Position numbers and translations under genes: made by a program
NCBI RefSeq assembly: GCF_027533645.1
Contig: NZ_JAQAGY010000001.1
Location: 124,001-188,000 of the forward strand
DNA: 64,000 nt
Direction of reading: 5' to 3'
Source of the DNA: Paenibacillus caseinilyticus
GTDB taxonomy: Bacteria > Bacillota > Bacilli > Paenibacillales > NBRC-103111
Shown here: positions 9,238-18,996 of the stretch, in pieces
How the letters are laid out: every line of letters starts with the position of its first letter
Position numbering within the stretch: the first letter of the stretch is position 1
Notes under the pieces: generated by a model
What the model saw: only the letters and a program-made list of their open reading frames with translations
What the model was told of the DNA's origin: nothing
The model's database searches: none

Positions 9238-10338
9238 TTACTGCTTCGGCCACTGATCCTTCGGTACATTCTTATAGACTTCCTCCAACTTGTGGTATCC
9301 GTCCTTGATGACCGTATCTGTCAAGTTGGTTTTGTCTACGGCAATCGGATCGAGAAGAACCGATGGAACATCGATCTTTCCGTTGTTCACCTTACTTGCT
9401 TGACCATCGACTTTGCCGTTCTTGGCGAGCGCTACGGCCATCTCTGCCGCTTTAGCCGCTATGGCCTTAATCGGCTTGTAAACCGTCATGGTCTGTTTTC
9501 CTTCCGCAATACGTTGTACAGCTGCCAAGTCGGCATCCTGGCCTGATACAGGAATTTTGCCCGCCATACCCTGAGCGCTCAGCGCCTGGATCGCACCGCC
9601 TGCCGTACCGTCGTTGGCTGCCACAACGGCTTGGATGTTGTTATTGTTCGCCGTCAGCGCATTCTCCATATTTTTCAGCGCCTCTTCAGGTTTCCAATCC
9701 TTTGAGAATTGGTCATATACAATCTTGATATCACCTTTATCCTGCAGAGGCTTTAAGATATTCATTGCACCTTGTTTGAACATATGAGCATTGTTATCCG
9801 TATCCGCACCACCGATGTACACAAAGTTACCTTTGGACACTTTCTCCGTAATGGCTTTTGCCTGCATTTCACCCACCCTGACATTATCAAAGGAGACGTA
9901 GTAATCGACATCGGAATTCTTGATAAGCCGGTCATACGAAATGACTTTAATTCCCTCTTTATGTGCTTTCTCGACGATCGGCGCTGTAGCTTCGGCATTA
10001 TGCGGAATAATCACCAGCACGTCGACTCCCTGAGAGATCAGCTGCTCCGCTTGACTGAGCTGCGTAGAATCATCACCGTTAGCTGCCAGAACTTTTACTT
10101 CGCCGCCCAGTTCCTTGACTTTTGCCGTGAATAGATCCCTGTCCTTCTGCCAGCGCTCTTCCTTCAAGGTGTCCATGGACATCCCGATGACAAGCTTCCC
10201 ATCATCTTTCTTCTCCGCAGTTGTTCCTGGGCTCTTGGTTTCCTGGCTGTCAGTTGATACAACGCTGCAGCCTGTCACTAATGCAGCCAGCAGCAGTCCG
10301 CTCATACTCAAACCCGTTACTTTACGCCATCTTTTCAT
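9238..10338 (-). CDS. xylF: D-xylose-binding lipoprotein of the XylFGH importer
   Basis: 366 residues from the ATG at 10338 (GGGGAG six bases upstream). A lipoprotein signal ends at the lipobox LVTGC (Cys24). The body is a type I periplasmic-binding fold of the ribose/xylose group, with the pattern GMSMDTLKEERWQKD near the sugar site, RLIKNSDVDYYVSFDNVRVGEMQA, and the C-terminal motif AIAAKAAEMAVALAKNGK. The order binding protein, ATPase, permease matches xylFGH. A candidate cre site lies just upstream, and the XylFII/YesMN cluster before it is the likely activator. Confidence 0.9.
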   Translation of the reverse strand: MKRWRKVTGLSMSGLLLAALVTGCSVVSTDSQETKSPGTTAEKKDDGKLVIGMSMDTLKEERWQKDRDLFTAKVKELGGEVKVLAANGDDSTQLSQAEQLISQGVDVLVIIPHNAEATAPIVEKAHKEGIKVISYDRLIKNSDVDYYVSFDNVRVGEMQAKAITEKVSKGNFVYIGGADTDNNAHMFKQGAMNILKPLQDKGDIKIVYDQFSKDWKPEEALKNMENALTANNNNIQAVVAANDGTAGGAIQALSAQGMAGKIPVSGQDADLAAVQRIAEGKQTMTVYKPIKAIAAKAAEMAVALAKNGKVDGQASKVNNGKIDVPSVLLDPIAVDKTNLTDTVIKDGYHKLEEVYKNVPKDQWPKQ

Positions 10339-10374
10339 TCTTCGCTCCCCTTTGTGATCCAAAATATGATTCAA

Positions 10375-10390
10375 TGGAATGCGCTTTCAA
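10375..10390 (-). promoter_or_regulatory. Candidate CcpA operator (cre) before xylF
   Basis: Read on the minus strand, TTGAAAGCGCATTCCA fits the cre consensus WTGNAANCGNWNNCW at all but one position. It lies about 40 bases before the xylF start codon. A second, shorter near-palindrome (ATGAAAGCGGTTCAT, 10483-10497) lies about 110 bases further upstream. Confidence 0.5.
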
Positions 10391-10571
10391 TAATGATGCG
10401 CTCCTTACAAATATGATTTTATCGTGATCCTAGCCAAATCTCGATGTGATATATTTTTTTACCTTTTGATTTTTTATGAATTATGAACCGCTTTCATAAA
10501 TGATTTTTCCATGTGTGACATCATTCCTACAGGCCGGGGGCCGGGTAGCAGCTTCAAGAGCGCTCACCCTT

Positions 10572-12167
10572 CTACTCTTGAGCCAAATAGGTCCTGTAAT
10601 CCGTAGGGTTTATGCCGACAGCTTTTTTGAAGGCTACGCTGAAATAATGTGCGTCCCGATAGCCAATCCTCTCTGCGATTTCGTAATTTCTTAAATCGCT
10701 CGTTCGCAGCATCTCCTTCGCCTTATCGATTCGGACCTTCGTTAAATAATCAATGTAGTTTTGGGACGTTTGTTCGCGGAACAATAAACTCAAGTAACTC
10801 GAGCTAATCTTGAATTCCTTTGCAAGCGAAGTTAACGTAATATGCTCATGATAATGTTCATCGATGTACTGTTTTAAGGTTAATACGAGAGCGGCATTGC
10901 GATCATGGTGCTTCCGGTGGATATGCTCATTAATCTGTTTAAAATGATCAAGAATGTGCCCTCTCAGAGCTTCGAAATCTTCGTATTCGCTTACGTTAAC
11001 ACGGTAAAGCTCGGTCTGATCCATCATATTTTCCATGCTGTAACCTAAATCGTGCACCGCCTTATAGGCCAGGAGCAGCATGTGATGGATCACGCTGCTG
11101 CTGGCTTCCGGGTTTAACCGGGCTTTCTTGATTTCAGACAAAATTTCGTCTACGTCGTTTCTGATATCTTTGAACAATCCATATTTCATATGCTCATAGA
11201 GTTTATGTTCTACCAGCATCTGCAATTGTTTGCTGTATGTTTCCCTCTCCTTGTTGAGATCGGAGAACGTATAGACGATTCCTTTGCCATGGATTTTGCT
11301 CAACGCAGCAGCATTGCAAGCCTCATGGTAAGAACTGTACATTTCTTGCAGAGATGTACACATGCTGCCAATGCCTGCTGTGAGGCGGCAGCCTTTCTCG
11401 CTCCAAGCTCTCTCAATCCATTCCTCCAGCATGGAAGCAAGGACATCGATATTCTCGTACCCGGCCACAACCAATTGGTCCAGCTTGTAATTGATCACGA
11501 GATAATCTGAATCGACTTCTTCAGTAACACGCTCCAGCCATTGACACAGCATTAGATTCGTAATATACAGATCCTCGTCCGGCACGCCATCCAGATTGGT
11601 ATCGATTTGCAGGGCGATCACATGATAGGGACGGGATTGCAGGCCGTATAGGCCTAAGAATGAAATTTGTTTATCCGGTTCATTCACTACGCAATGACTC
11701 AATAAATCTCTCAAGAATTTCTCCCTTAGTATTTTTTTATTTTCCAGCAGCTGCCTGCGCATCTCTTCGCGCTCTTGAAGTTCATTTTGTGAGGTCTCCA
11801 TTTCTTGTTTCGCCTTTAGGACCTTAGACAGCAGGTTGCGGGATTGAAAAGGTTTTAATACATAATCGCTTACATTGAGTCGAATCGATTCAATGGCATA
11901 CTCGAATTCGGCATGTCCTGAGATGATAATCACCCGGCATTCCGGGGAAAGCTCCTTAATGTGTTTCGTTAGTTCAATCCCGTTCATTTCTGGCATTTGT
12001 ATATCGGTTATGACGATCTCCGGACGATACTTTATATATAAATCCCAAGCTTCCTTCCCATCCTGAGCCTCGTAAATCTCTCCAAAACCATTGGCCTTCC
12101 AATCAATATTGTTCTTGATTTTCGCCCGAATCATATCTTCGTCCTCGGCGATCAGAACCCTCAGCAT
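10572..12167 (-). CDS. Response regulator, YesN/AraC type
   Basis: About 531 residues. The receiver domain (about residues 1-125) has the acidic pocket EDED and phospho-acceptor Asp in VITDIQMP (Asp56 counted from the first of two ATGs). A long linker follows, then two AraC helix-turn-helix motifs in the last 100 residues (ITLTSLAKEFKISSSYLSLLFREQ and IAERIGYRDAHYFSVAFKK). The ATG at 12167 has GAGGT six bases upstream. It starts ten bases past the kinase gene and is the last gene of the XylFII-XylFII-kinase-regulator operon. It probably activates xylFGH, whose operon begins 230 bases downstream. Confidence 0.92.
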   Translation of the reverse strand: MLRVLIAEDEDMIRAKIKNNIDWKANGFGEIYEAQDGKEAWDLYIKYRPEIVITDIQMPEMNGIELTKHIKELSPECRVIIISGHAEFEYAIESIRLNVSDYVLKPFQSRNLLSKVLKAKQEMETSQNELQEREEMRRQLLENKKILREKFLRDLLSHCVVNEPDKQISFLGLYGLQSRPYHVIALQIDTNLDGVPDEDLYITNLMLCQWLERVTEEVDSDYLVINYKLDQLVVAGYENIDVLASMLEEWIERAWSEKGCRLTAGIGSMCTSLQEMYSSYHEACNAAALSKIHGKGIVYTFSDLNKERETYSKQLQMLVEHKLYEHMKYGLFKDIRNDVDEILSEIKKARLNPEASSSVIHHMLLLAYKAVHDLGYSMENMMDQTELYRVNVSEYEDFEALRGHILDHFKQINEHIHRKHHDRNAALVLTLKQYIDEHYHEHITLTSLAKEFKISSSYLSLLFREQTSQNYIDYLTKVRIDKAKEMLRTSDLRNYEIAERIGYRDAHYFSVAFKKAVGINPTDYRTYLAQE

Positions 12168-12179
12168 CATCTCACCTCG

Positions 12180-13928
12180 TTATCTGCTATGTGTTGCTGG
12201 AATGAGTACAACGGCTCTCGTTCCGCCACCCAGCGCCTGTTCCAAATACAGCCCGTATTCTTGTCCGAACGTGAGCTTAATTCGGTCATTCACATTTCGG
12301 ATTCCAAAATAATCCGATTCATCCTCAATGGTCTCCGTGCCGGAAAGCACACTGTTGATATGCTTGATCTTATATTCATCAATCCCTGCACCATTATCTA
12401 TCACTTCCAGCTGGATTAGTTCGTCCTGCATCTCTCCCTTTACGATGATCCTCCCGCGATCCATTCCTCTCACCCCATGGTAGATGCTGTTTTCTACAAG
12501 CGGTTGGAGAATTAGCTTCACGGTCAAAAATAGCGAAATCGTAGGATCGATGACGAATATACAGTCAAATTTATTAAAAAAACGAAATTGCTGGATATTC
12601 ATATACGTACGTACATGCTCCACTTCTTCATGAATCGTTATGATCTCCTTGCCATGACTCAGGCTGGTACGAAAGAGCTTCCCTAAAGCCTCAATCATGT
12701 CCAAAGCTTCCTCCGTGCGGTTCTGTTCCAACAAGCCAATAATCGAGTCCAGCGTGTTGTATACAAAGTGAGGCTTAATCAGTTCCTGCATCGCTTTGAT
12801 TTCCATCTTCCGCATTCGATCCTGATCAAGTATAATTTGGTCCATTAATTCGCGGATTCGCGTGATCATCCGGTTAAAACTGACAGCCAGCAGTCCGATT
12901 TCATCCCTGCCTTTGACCGTAGCGTATTCTGTAAAATTCCTGTCGGCAGCTGTAGAAGCCAAGAGCTGCAGTTCCTGAATCGGCTTCGTCATCACGTTGG
13001 TCAGATAAACGGCCACCAGTACAACCGCCAAGCTGCAAAGCGTTGCCGCGGCGAGCGTGATCCCTCTGATTCGATATACTCCTTTCACAAGTTCGGACTC
13101 TAGCGATACTCCTATAATCCTCCAGCCCGTGATGTTGGAAGTTTTAAACGTAACGATGTAATCTTGTTTCTCTATCGTGTGTGTAAAACTGCCGTTCTCC
13201 GTTTGTATAATCCGCTCATTGTAGATTACCGCCTTGGGATTCTGGGGGTCATCCGCATTCTCTTCATGATAGATAACTCGGCCCTGCTTATCCGTCAGAT
13301 ATACATACCCGCGCTTTCCCAGTTCGATGTCTTTCACAATACGTTGAAGAAACGCCGTATTGACATCGATACATATTGCGCTCGATATGCTTAACGAGGA
13401 ATAATGAATTTGTTTACATATCGAAAACACATTCTCATTCAAAAGATTGGGATGCGGCGGAATGATAACCGCTTCATCCGTCTGTTTACGAGTCAATTCC
13501 TGAAAGAGGCCTACGGGGGGCTTATCCCAGTAGATCCCCCTAGATCCAATCGTATGCCCGTCCTCCAAAATAACCCGAATATCCTCCAGATCTGTCTTCA
13601 TGGTTTTAAATTGATTGAACTGCTCCCACATCCGAACCGTATACTTTCGATTTTTCTCGATATTACCGGCTTCCATAAGCTTCAGATACTGAAGCAGATA
13701 GTAGTCATTGCGCATATTCAACACGTTGACGATATCACTGACATAGGTCTCCATATTTTTGTCGACACGACCGATTACTTCATTGGAGTACAGTATCGTA
13801 TTCTCCTTAAGGTTACTGATATAGTATTGATACGAAATATATCCCAGTATGATAATAGGAAAAATACTTAACGTCAGAAAGCATATGATCAACTTGACCT
13901 TGATGCTGGAAGCGACTAGGTTTCTCAT
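12180..13928 (-). CDS. Sensor histidine kinase, YesM type, partner of the XylFII-like proteins
   Basis: About 582 residues. A membrane helix (about 11-33), an extracellular region of some 250 residues with a Cache-like PAS fold (GYVYLTDKQGRVIYHEE), a second helix (about 289-309), a HAMP domain, the His-kinase block with IKPHFVYNTLDS (His387) and a C-terminal ATPase with N-box PLVENSIYHG and G-box NGAGID. IKPHF replaces the common INPHF. The ATG at 13928 follows the stop of the upstream binding-protein gene by four bases, so translation is coupled. It should phosphorylate the YesN regulator encoded next. Confidence 0.92.
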   Translation of the reverse strand: MRNLVASSIKVKLIICFLTLSIFPIIILGYISYQYYISNLKENTILYSNEVIGRVDKNMETYVSDIVNVLNMRNDYYLLQYLKLMEAGNIEKNRKYTVRMWEQFNQFKTMKTDLEDIRVILEDGHTIGSRGIYWDKPPVGLFQELTRKQTDEAVIIPPHPNLLNENVFSICKQIHYSSLSISSAICIDVNTAFLQRIVKDIELGKRGYVYLTDKQGRVIYHEENADDPQNPKAVIYNERIIQTENGSFTHTIEKQDYIVTFKTSNITGWRIIGVSLESELVKGVYRIRGITLAAATLCSLAVVLVAVYLTNVMTKPIQELQLLASTAADRNFTEYATVKGRDEIGLLAVSFNRMITRIRELMDQIILDQDRMRKMEIKAMQELIKPHFVYNTLDSIIGLLEQNRTEEALDMIEALGKLFRTSLSHGKEIITIHEEVEHVRTYMNIQQFRFFNKFDCIFVIDPTISLFLTVKLILQPLVENSIYHGVRGMDRGRIIVKGEMQDELIQLEVIDNGAGIDEYKIKHINSVLSGTETIEDESDYFGIRNVNDRIKLTFGQEYGLYLEQALGGGTRAVVLIPATHSR

Positions 13929-13932
13929 AAGG

Positions 13933-14982
13933 TTACTTAATCTCCCACGGCTCTTTTGTTTGCAAGAGCTTATCAAAGTTGCTGCGGTCCGCATATTCCA
14001 AATCCGTGTAGAACTTGCTTTGGTGTAACGGTTTGGCCTGAATCGCTTCGATCATGTGCTCCACACTCCAGCGCCCCATCATCGCAAAATCCTGACCGAC
14101 CAAGCTGTCCGCCATTCCTTTTTGGGCAGCCATGATTATTGGATAAAAGGTGTCTACCGCAACAGCCAATCCTCCTTCTTCCCGCCACTTCTGGTAGTTG
14201 GGCAGCGAATCTACAGGAGAGATGAGCGGCCAGCCCCCTGCACTAAAAAAGAGATCAATGCCCTTTTCGGAGCGCATATAGGCCTCCAAAAGCTCGCCAG
14301 CCAAGGTGAGATCGTCGTTACATTCAAGCACTGCCCGATATTCTACGTCTACTGCTTCTGCTAGCGCATCTTGAAAGCCTTTTAGCCGCTCGTTCAGGTT
14401 CAGGCTTTGTTTGCTCCCAGTCATCAGAAGCGCTTTCAACGGCTCATGAAGCCGCCCTTTTTCTTTTATAATTTTTAACATTTGCAGACCGCTCGCCCAA
14501 CCGATATCATAATTATCGGTCCCCACATAAAAGAGCCTCTTGCTGCTTGGGCAGTCTGAGTCGAAGGTGGCCACCTTGATTCCCGTTTCTACTGCTTTGT
14601 CAATAAAAGGAGTGAGTCGTTGCGCATCGATGCAGCTGACAATGATCCCATCTACCCTGCGTCTGATTAAGCTTTCCATGATCCTCTCCTGTTCTTCTGC
14701 CTGAGTGTCCATGGGACTAAGCCACTCCAGCTTCGCGCCATACTGTCGGACCGTCCGTTCAGCCTCCTCCTTAGCTTCCAAGAAAACAGGATTGTCCAGC
14801 GACTTCGGTACCATGGTGATAATCATTTCATTTGGCATTGACCGATACCCAGCTTTCTCAATTGAATCCCCTCCCAAATTAGAGAAGGTTTCGAGTGCCC
14901 CCTCTTTTTTTGAAACGCTTTCACAACTGAACAAAGGCAGAAATACCAAAAGAATAAGAAAACTATGGAAACTCCTCATCAT
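13933..14982 (-). CDS. XylFII-like sugar-binding lipoprotein (second of two)
   Basis: 349 residues with a lipoprotein signal ending at LPLFSC. The rest is a type I binding-protein fold: IITMVPKSLDNPVFLEAKE, GIIVSCIDAQ, and KVATFDSDCPSSKRLFYVGTDN (cut here), the hinge and ligand motifs of ribose/xylose-binding proteins. It is the second gene of an operon with another binding protein, a kinase and a regulator, not with a permease, so a sensing role is more likely than transport. In Clostridium beijerinckii, XylFII proteins work this way with LytS and YesN. A CcpA-like palindrome (TGAAAGCGTTTCA) occurs about 50 bases inside the gene. Confidence 0.85.
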   Translation of the reverse strand: MMRSFHSFLILLVFLPLFSCESVSKKEGALETFSNLGGDSIEKAGYRSMPNEMIITMVPKSLDNPVFLEAKEEAERTVRQYGAKLEWLSPMDTQAEEQERIMESLIRRRVDGIIVSCIDAQRLTPFIDKAVETGIKVATFDSDCPSSKRLFYVGTDNYDIGWASGLQMLKIIKEKGRLHEPLKALLMTGSKQSLNLNERLKGFQDALAEAVDVEYRAVLECNDDLTLAGELLEAYMRSEKGIDLFFSAGGWPLISPVDSLPNYQKWREEGGLAVAVDTFYPIIMAAQKGMADSLVGQDFAMMGRWSVEHMIEAIQAKPLHQSKFYTDLEYADRSNFDKLLQTKEPWEIK

Positions 14983-15012
14983 TTATGCCCCCTCGGAAAA
15001 CCAAGTGTCCTT

Positions 15013-15984
15013 CTACATTCGAGCATCTACATTATATTTATCTACGTAGATGGTACCGGTGTCAATGAAGGATTCAACCTTTTCGCCGTGAATGGCTTTC
15101 ACAAGATGCTTTAACCCTAGCTCACCCATTAACATAAAATCCTGCCCCACCTCTACCTGCACAACGCCCTCCTTTACATATCTGAATGTTGAATGGTAGG
15201 ACTCTGCGGACAAAACAATCCCACCTCTCCCTGTAAATTCCTTGAGAATCGGCATAGTTTCAGTCGGAGTAAGGAAGGGCCAAGGCCCAGCTACAAACCA
15301 AGCATCGAGATCCGGATTAGCTCGCGTATACTGTTCCAGTATCGTCACCGCTTTATGGAGATCTTCATCACAGGCCTGGACAGGCAAATACTTGATCCTT
15401 GCGCCTGCGGCACCGTCTTTAAATCCTTTGATCCGCTGCTCTGTTTGAAATGTACCCGGAATTCCGGTAAGAATCGCCATCTGCAGCTCTTCTCTGCCTG
15501 CAGCCAATTTGGCTAATGCTTCACCAACCTGTCTGCCCAGCCTATAATTTTCTGTGCCGGTATAAAATAATCGTTTGGAGTCCGGAGCATCGGAATCAAA
15601 CGTCGCGACCTTGATCCCCGCCTCTACCGCTTTATTAATGACACCCTTCAACGCATTCGGATCGATCACACTAATCAAAATTCCATCCACCCTTTTTCCA
15701 ATCATCTCCTCCATGACTTCAACCTGTCCGTAGGTGTCCGGTTTCATCGTTTCTTTCCAAAGGACTTCCACACCTAATTCTTTGGCAGCCTCTTCTGCGC
15801 CGCTCCTCGTATCACGGAATGCGGTTTGCTCCGGCGTTTTAGGGATCACAGCAATGGTCATTTTATCATTCGCTGCTTTGTGAGAGACAGCTGTCCACCG
15901 ATTGGATTCTTTCGGTGCCATTCTAGAGATTGCTAATAATACCACTAATACCATTGTGAGCCATACGACCAACCAGTTTCTCAA
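15013..15984 (-). CDS. XylFII-like sugar-binding protein (first of two, membrane anchored)
   Basis: 323 residues from a TTG at 15984, chosen because AAAGGAAG lies eight bases upstream and the following residues form a clean signal anchor (LRNWLVVWLTMVLVVLLAI). An earlier ATG at 16161 in frame would add 59 non-signal residues. There is no lipobox cysteine. The binding-protein fold resembles the next gene: MTIAVIPKTPEQTAFRDTR, GILISVIDPNALK, KVATFDSDAPDSKRLFYTG. It heads the sensor operon. The protein probably stays tethered to the membrane and presents the sugar-bound state to the YesM kinase. Confidence 0.85.
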   Translation of the reverse strand: MRNWLVVWLTMVLVVLLAISRMAPKESNRWTAVSHKAANDKMTIAVIPKTPEQTAFRDTRSGAEEAAKELGVEVLWKETMKPDTYGQVEVMEEMIGKRVDGILISVIDPNALKGVINKAVEAGIKVATFDSDAPDSKRLFYTGTENYRLGRQVGEALAKLAAGREELQMAILTGIPGTFQTEQRIKGFKDGAAGARIKYLPVQACDEDLHKAVTILEQYTRANPDLDAWFVAGPWPFLTPTETMPILKEFTGRGGIVLSAESYHSTFRYVKEGVVQVEVGQDFMLMGELGLKHLVKAIHGEKVESFIDTGTIYVDKYNVDARM

Positions 15985-16217
15985 TTTGGCTGCTTCCTTT
16001 CTGCAACGAATAACTGATTTATGTATACTTTCAATCAGTTTAATGTAAGCGAGAAAGGATATACATGAGCTTTTTTTGTTAATCATTAAATTTTTTAACG
16101 CGAGCAGAATCCAGGCCTTCTCCCGGGTTGGGCTCGTCTTCATTGTGTAGGTAAGGTCCAAGGCGTGGAGACCGATAGCGTTAGCGGATGGGGCTGTGCC
16201 CTACTTCAACGTCCGAA

Positions 16218-16403
16218 AAGGGCCTATCCCAAAAGCCAGGCTGTTCGCTGCTTTTGAAATAGACCCCTTGAGTATAGTAGACGTGTTGTACTACCCTATT
16301 TCTAATATTCTTACGTTACTGTACTGTCACCTGCATGATCTTGCTTTCTGTCAAACCTGCATCGTTCTGTAGCTCTGCCCGGTATTCGTAAGTCCCTGTG
16401 GTA
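16218..16403. repeat. 186-bp direct repeat, right copy (xylanase 3' end)
   Basis: This copy comprises the last 29 codons of the GH30 gene, its stop at 16316-16318 and about 98 bases beyond. The non-coding part holds a short hairpin (CAAAAGC/GCTTTTG, about 16229-16257) that could act as a weak terminator. It matches 6162-6347. Confidence 0.9.
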
Positions 16404-18883
16404 CGACCAGTAATACTCGTCACGGCTGTCTGCGCATTGGGCGTGTTCACTGGTAATGTCTGCGTATCAATAAGCACACCATTCTCATACAGCTTGTACA
16501 CCCCTGCGTTCGTTCCCCACCACATATTCATTGTGACTTTGTAGTCTCCATTGCCATCCCAGTTATCATTCGATAATACAATTGCCCCCGATGCCGCGTT
16601 TGTAACCTTAACAGTCATCGGTGAACATGATGTTGTACCGTACGAATTAATTAACTCGCAGGTATATACATACGTGCCGTTCACTTTCCCGCTAATGTCC
16701 GTCTTTGCAGTCTGCGCCGAAGGGGAACGATCGATTAGCGTCTGCGAGTCGATCAATACACCATTCTCGTAGAGCTTATAAGTACTGCCGTTGTTGCCAT
16801 ACCACATATTCATTGTGAGCGTATAGCTGCTCCCCCGCAGTCCCGTGTCATAGCCGGAATTACTCGATAGCACCGGTGCTCCCGGCACGCCCTTCGCCTG
16901 ATCAGGGAGCTGTATGGGCAGCGTCGTAACGGATATTTTGGGATTGTCGGTGCTTACGTTCCCGCTTAGGTCCACTGCTTTGATTTCAAACTCGTACGTT
17001 GTCTCGGGGGTCAGGTTCTGGATCACGTATGCATTGACATCTGCACTTACCGTATTGATTTTTTGGCCGTCTCTGTAGATGTCGTAAGCAGAAACTCCCT
17101 CATCATCAACTGCCGACTGCCAGGAGAGCTTTGCACTATCGTATGTCAACGAGCTTACAGTCAGGGGAGTGGATGATGGCCAATAGGGTGGCGTCGGCTC
17201 CGTTTGATCATATTCACCTACAAAAGTTGTAATGCTTTGGGCAGGCAGATCTGCTGTAAAGGAACCGCCCGACACTGTGATGGACGATCCGGGTGCAAGA
17301 TTTCTGCTGCTGTCCGTTACCCATGCAGATACCTTCTTTGTAGTCCCATTTTGCAGGACAAAGTTTTGACTTACTGCTGTAGTCCCTTTATTAATTGCAA
17401 CCATAACCACTTTATTGTCACCTTTATAGGCAGATGTGTAAACCTCTGGATTGGGATTCTTAGTTGCATCAACCCTCACGTAGCCGGGACGGATAAATTT
17501 GGAATAATGCGCCATCATGTAGCCGCGCTTGCTTATCGTACCGTCCTCTTTCATGGGGCCATAACCTCTGCGGATGTACCACCATACATAGGTCTGAAAA
17601 TTGCCTTCTACCATGGCGTTGTACATATGCTCCGCAACCCCCAATGCTTCAGGCCAGCGGTCTCCCGAAGTCATCTCGCTGTTCGGATAGTATACTTCCG
17701 TCATCCAGAGTTCTTTTCCCGCTCCTTTTTCTTCGAATAATGGGTAAGGGAAATCGCTAAATTTCGTGCCATACGTATGTGCGCCAAGAATATCCATATT
17801 TGCCAATGCTTCTGGGTCTTTCAGAATAGGGTCCGACATGGATTTAACATACGAAAAGGACTCCGGTGCTATGACCCTGTTATTGATGGATGGGGCATTT
17901 TCTTTCATAAAACGAAGTATTTCTTCCGGAGACCACCACGTCCACTCATGTGCATAATCAGGCTCGTTTTGAACGGAAATCGCATACAGATTGACACCGT
18001 TACTTTTCATAAATGAATCGAATTCGTTTAAGTACTGTGCATACTCATCGTACATATCGTGTTTAAGGCGTTTTGCTGTTGAATCTACAATATATGGGGT
18101 AACATGGATTTGATCTATATTCGGTCCATCTGTACCGGTCGGTACCAGTTTTAATGTATTATTGTTCCCAACGCTCATAGGAATCTGGATCGACTTATCC
18201 CCCCAGACAGCCCAGCTGCCGGTACTTTCGAAGGTTACATCACTGATCATTTTCGTACCGTTAACATAAACATCCACCTTGCTGATCCCTGACTCAAGTG
18301 CGTACCTAATCTTAAAGTTTTTCGTTCCTTCACTCCCAATAACGATGTTATTCCACTGAACAGCTGCACCCGAAGAAGCCTGAAAGTTAACATAACCGCT
18401 ACCACTATAGCCCGTATGGGTGCTTTCTATTACCGAGTTGGTCAACGTAGTACCCGTCTCTGCTTCATAAATGGTGCCACTGCCTGTACTCGAATCGCGA
18501 GTGAAGGTCTCGACCATTTCACTCGGGGGATTCCATGGTGAAGCAAACACGATGGCTCCATGTTCTATCGCCTTTTTTGCCGTTTCCACTTCTTTTATCC
18601 AGTTATCTTTATTTTCATGGATCGGAATTCTTAAAACAGAGAAACCCAACTGGTTTTCTCCATTGCCAAAGGCGGTTTCTCTTTGGTCTGGTGTCAAATC
18701 TCCAATCCAAACGGAGTGGTTCATACCTCCAAAACCGCGTATCGTTTGTTTTTCTGCCGATAAATTAACCATGACATCATGTGCTGCTGAAACTTCGGCA
18801 GCTGCCGGTGCGGTCACCATCAGCGGCAGCGCAATTACGGATGCCAATAATACATGAATGGATTTTTTTACACGTGAAATCAT
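16316..18883 (-). CDS. xynC: Secreted GH30 glucuronoxylanase with inserted carbohydrate-binding module
   Basis: 855 residues, close in sequence to B. subtilis XynC over the catalytic domain. Layout: signal peptide 1-30; catalytic part A 31-135; inserted CBM6/35-like beta module about 136-266; catalytic part B 267-557; fibronectin III domain about 568-655; two similar chitinase-A-N-terminus-like Ig domains about 668-762 and 765-855. Acid/base Glu307 lies in QNEPDY and nucleophile Glu396 in WMTEVYYP. Arg438-Arg439 ([10 protein letters not shown]) match the GH30 subfamily 8 residues that bind the 4-O-methylglucuronic acid side group. XynC itself runs straight from ETFNRNGDTSAKRLK; here the module interrupts that loop. 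It would cut glucuronoxylan outside the cell and supply the neighbouring importer. Confidence 0.95.
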   Translation of the reverse strand: MISRVKKSIHVLLASVIALPLMVTAPAAAEVSAAHDVMVNLSAEKQTIRGFGGMNHSVWIGDLTPDQRETAFGNGENQLGFSVLRIPIHENKDNWIKEVETAKKAIEHGAIVFASPWNPPSEMVETFTRDSSTGSGTIYEAETGTTLTNSVIESTHTGYSGSGYVNFQASSGAAVQWNNIVIGSEGTKNFKIRYALESGISKVDVYVNGTKMISDVTFESTGSWAVWGDKSIQIPMSVGNNNTLKLVPTGTDGPNIDQIHVTPYIVDSTAKRLKHDMYDEYAQYLNEFDSFMKSNGVNLYAISVQNEPDYAHEWTWWSPEEILRFMKENAPSINNRVIAPESFSYVKSMSDPILKDPEALANMDILGAHTYGTKFSDFPYPLFEEKGAGKELWMTEVYYPNSEMTSGDRWPEALGVAEHMYNAMVEGNFQTYVWWYIRRGYGPMKEDGTISKRGYMMAHYSKFIRPGYVRVDATKNPNPEVYTSAYKGDNKVVMVAINKGTTAVSQNFVLQNGTTKKVSAWVTDSSRNLAPGSSITVSGGSFTADLPAQSITTFVGEYDQTEPTPPYWPSSTPLTVSSLTYDSAKLSWQSAVDDEGVSAYDIYRDGQKINTVSADVNAYVIQNLTPETTYEFEIKAVDLSGNVSTDNPKISVTTLPIQLPDQAKGVPGAPVLSSNSGYDTGLRGSSYTLTMNMWYGNNGSTYKLYENGVLIDSQTLIDRSPSAQTAKTDISGKVNGTYVYTCELINSYGTTSCSPMTVKVTNAASGAIVLSNDNWDGNGDYKVTMNMWWGTNAGVYKLYENGVLIDTQTLPVNTPNAQTAVTSITGRTTGTYEYRAELQNDAGLTESKIMQVTVQ

Positions 18884-18963
18884 GATATCGTCTCCTTAAA
18901 AATATTATTTGGGGCTGCTTAACAAACTCTGCTTTCCCCCTCTCTTAAAGAGCAGCCCATTAT

Positions 18964-18978
18964 TGCATACGCTTTCAG
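18964..18978 (-). promoter_or_regulatory. Candidate CcpA operator (cre) before the xylanase gene
   Basis: CTGAAAGCGTATGCA on the minus strand fits the cre consensus except for the first base. It lies 81 bases before the xylanase start, in the gap after the permease gene, which suggests a separately controlled promoter for the xylanase. Confidence 0.5.
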
Positions 18979-18996
18979 TGTAGCAACTTCAAGAGG

